Shown: one piece after another, positions 53,153 through 54,254 of the stretch
How positions within the stretch are numbered: the stretch's first letter is position 1
Layout: the number at the start of each line of letters is the position of its first letter
Source: an uncultured Lachnospiraceae bacterium
GTDB lineage: Bacteria > Bacillota > Clostridia > Lachnospirales > Lachnospiraceae
Assembly (NCBI GenBank): GCA_910578605.1
Contig: CAJTQG010000001.1
Span: 85,524-139,777 of the forward strand
Length of the DNA stretch: 54,254 nt
Reading direction: 5' to 3'
The notes under the pieces: model-generated
Seen by the model: the letters and a program-made list of their open reading frames with translations, nothing else
The model's database searches: none
Told to the model about the DNA's origin: nothing
Position numbers and translations under genes: made by a program

Positions 53153-53181
53153 TTTATACCATATATGTATGCATAAGTAAA
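53153..53181 (-). promoter_or_regulatory. promoter of purA
   Basis: On the minus strand TTTACT (53181-53176), 17 nt ending in TGG, TATAAA (53158-53153). No regulatory palindrome was seen around it. Confidence 0.55.
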
Positions 53182-53224
53182 ATCAATAATCATTATATTT
53201 TATATAATTTTTTCTTATAGCATG

Positions 53225-54127
53225 TCACAGTATATTCGTTTTTTCTTCACACAACATATTCCACAAGCTTTTTGCTGCCACCGACAGAGGATATTTATCA
53301 TTACGAACAATACTGATAAATCGATTGGGAATTTTCTCCTGAAATGACAACACAAAAATCTCCTGACTATTTATATATTCCATTGCAAAATCTTCTACCA
53401 CACTTCCTATCCCCATATTTCTTCTGACAAACTGTACAATAATATCGCTGGTTGCCAGCTCAAATTCCGGTGACAATGCTACACCTTTTTCACTCAAAAA
53501 AGAATCAATATATTTTCGGGTACTTGTATTTTGTTCTAGGCAAATGAGAGGAAGCTGCTCTAAAGCTTGATAAGATATTCTCTTTCCACTCAAATGTTTA
53601 AATTTTTCTCCTGCCACAAAGATATCTTGTATCCTTCGCACCTTCTTTGACAGCATATGGGGTGCAGCCGAAAATGGTGTGCTGATTACCCCAAAATCAA
53701 TACTTCCTCTCTCTAAATTTTCCATAGTCTCCGGTGTAGGTGCATTGGTGACAATCACCTTTATATCAGGATACTGCTCATGAAATTTTTCTAAAAAGGG
53801 CAGCAAATAAAATTGCAATGTCATATCACTTGCACCTATACGAATTTCTCCCAAATCCAATCCCAGCATTTGCCGCAGCTGCTGTTCCCCCTTCTCAATA
53901 TGTTCAAACGCAGCTTTTATCTGCACAAATATCATCTCCCCCTCCACTGTCAGCCGAACTCCCTTTGACGTGCGCACAAATAAACTCACCTGAAGCTCCT
54001 GCTCCAGTAATTTTACAGATTGACTTACTGCCGGCTGAGATAGACACATGGCACCAGCAGCTTGAGTAAAACTGCCATATACCGCCACATAATAAAAAGC
54101 TTTATAATTTTCTAGATTTCCTTTCAT
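53225..54127 (-). CDS. LysR family transcriptional regulator
   Basis: A 300-residue regulator. The N-terminal winged helix has SFTQAAGAMCLSQPAVSQSVKLLEQEL (split over helices 2 and 3), and the C-terminal two-lobed effector domain begins near 90 (LGEIRIGASDMTLQFYLLPFL). The effector is unknown. Regulators of this family usually act on a divergent gene, which would lie beyond the right edge. There is no convincing ribosome binding site close to the ATG. A direct repeat TTATAAAATTT (54184-54194 and 54202-54212) lies in the upstream region. Confidence 0.9.
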   Translation of the reverse strand: MKGNLENYKAFYYVAVYGSFTQAAGAMCLSQPAVSQSVKLLEQELQVSLFVRTSKGVRLTVEGEMIFVQIKAAFEHIEKGEQQLRQMLGLDLGEIRIGASDMTLQFYLLPFLEKFHEQYPDIKVIVTNAPTPETMENLERGSIDFGVISTPFSAAPHMLSKKVRRIQDIFVAGEKFKHLSGKRISYQALEQLPLICLEQNTSTRKYIDSFLSEKGVALSPEFELATSDIIVQFVRRNMGIGSVVEDFAMEYINSQEIFVLSFQEKIPNRFISIVRNDKYPLSVAAKSLWNMLCEEKTNIL

Positions 54128-54254
54128 AGCTTATATTTGCGCTTTATCCTTTCTTTTCATTTATCTAATATTAACATGAACCTTTATAAAATTTTCAATC
54201 CTTATAAAATTTAATTATATGATATCAGCCTTGTAAGGTCAATGAGTGCTGATA

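Overview
The window looks like a chromosomal segment of a low-GC Gram-positive anaerobe, most likely a Clostridium-class gut bacterium of Lachnospiraceae type. This rests on AT-rich intergenic DNA, strong GGAGG-type ribosome binding sites, consensus TTGACA-N17-TATAAT promoters, and gene families typical of that group (LrgAB, long-form HPF, SbcCD, BspA-type LRR protein, YfhO, a 1063-codon PMT fusion, an Fe-S aldo/keto reductase). No rRNA, tRNA, CRISPR array, transposase or integrase was found. The species assignment is inference.

Layout. 1-7.8 kb: a membrane glycosyltransferase fusion cut by the left edge, a sce7726-type nuclease-fold protein, a Pr6Pr membrane protein, a metallophosphoesterase, a tRNA-dihydrouridine synthase and lrgAB. 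8-13.6 kb: an orphan hybrid histidine kinase, a GH13 glycosidase and an Fe-S aldo/keto reductase. 13.6-24.1 kb, all on the minus strand: a 1321-residue LRR_5 protein, a second Dus, metF, sbcC and sbcD. 24.4-27.9 kb is accessory in character: a PLAT-domain protein of unknown role, a Cro/CI regulator, a Com-like zinc ribbon and a LexA-like S24 repressor with a palindrome over its own -10 box. 28-41.6 kb, all on the minus strand: housekeeping genes (an ITPase-like protein, tex, a SprA-related protein, apgM, hom, an ACT protein, cheW, prfB with a programmed frameshift, secA, hpf, an NlpC/P60 hydrolase). 42-46.4 kb: an SDR, a PIG-L deacetylase and YfhO. 46.4-51.7 kb: a two-component system with its own ABC transporter. 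The right end carries purA and a LysR regulator.

The most unusual signal is a repeated leader of about 111 nt directly in front of sbcD and apgM. The two copies align without gaps with about a dozen differences, and a shortened third copy precedes the Cro/CI regulator. Each copy carries an AAAGGA-type ribosome binding site with an upstream ATG, an inverted repeat built on TATCACAAG, and the same GGGTAT-type junction to the real start codon. The two long copies also keep an 11-bp stem whose sequence changes are absorbed by G-U pairs, and a further stem that cannot form together with it unless a pseudoknot is made. This could be a mobile intergenic element, a riboregulator, or both.

Other points of interest are a WalR-like box upstream of the NlpC/P60 gene, a duplicated -10 box in front of metF, a response-regulator-like direct repeat in front of the ABC transporter, the PLAT protein as a possible pore-former (weak), and several long inverted repeats in leaders.
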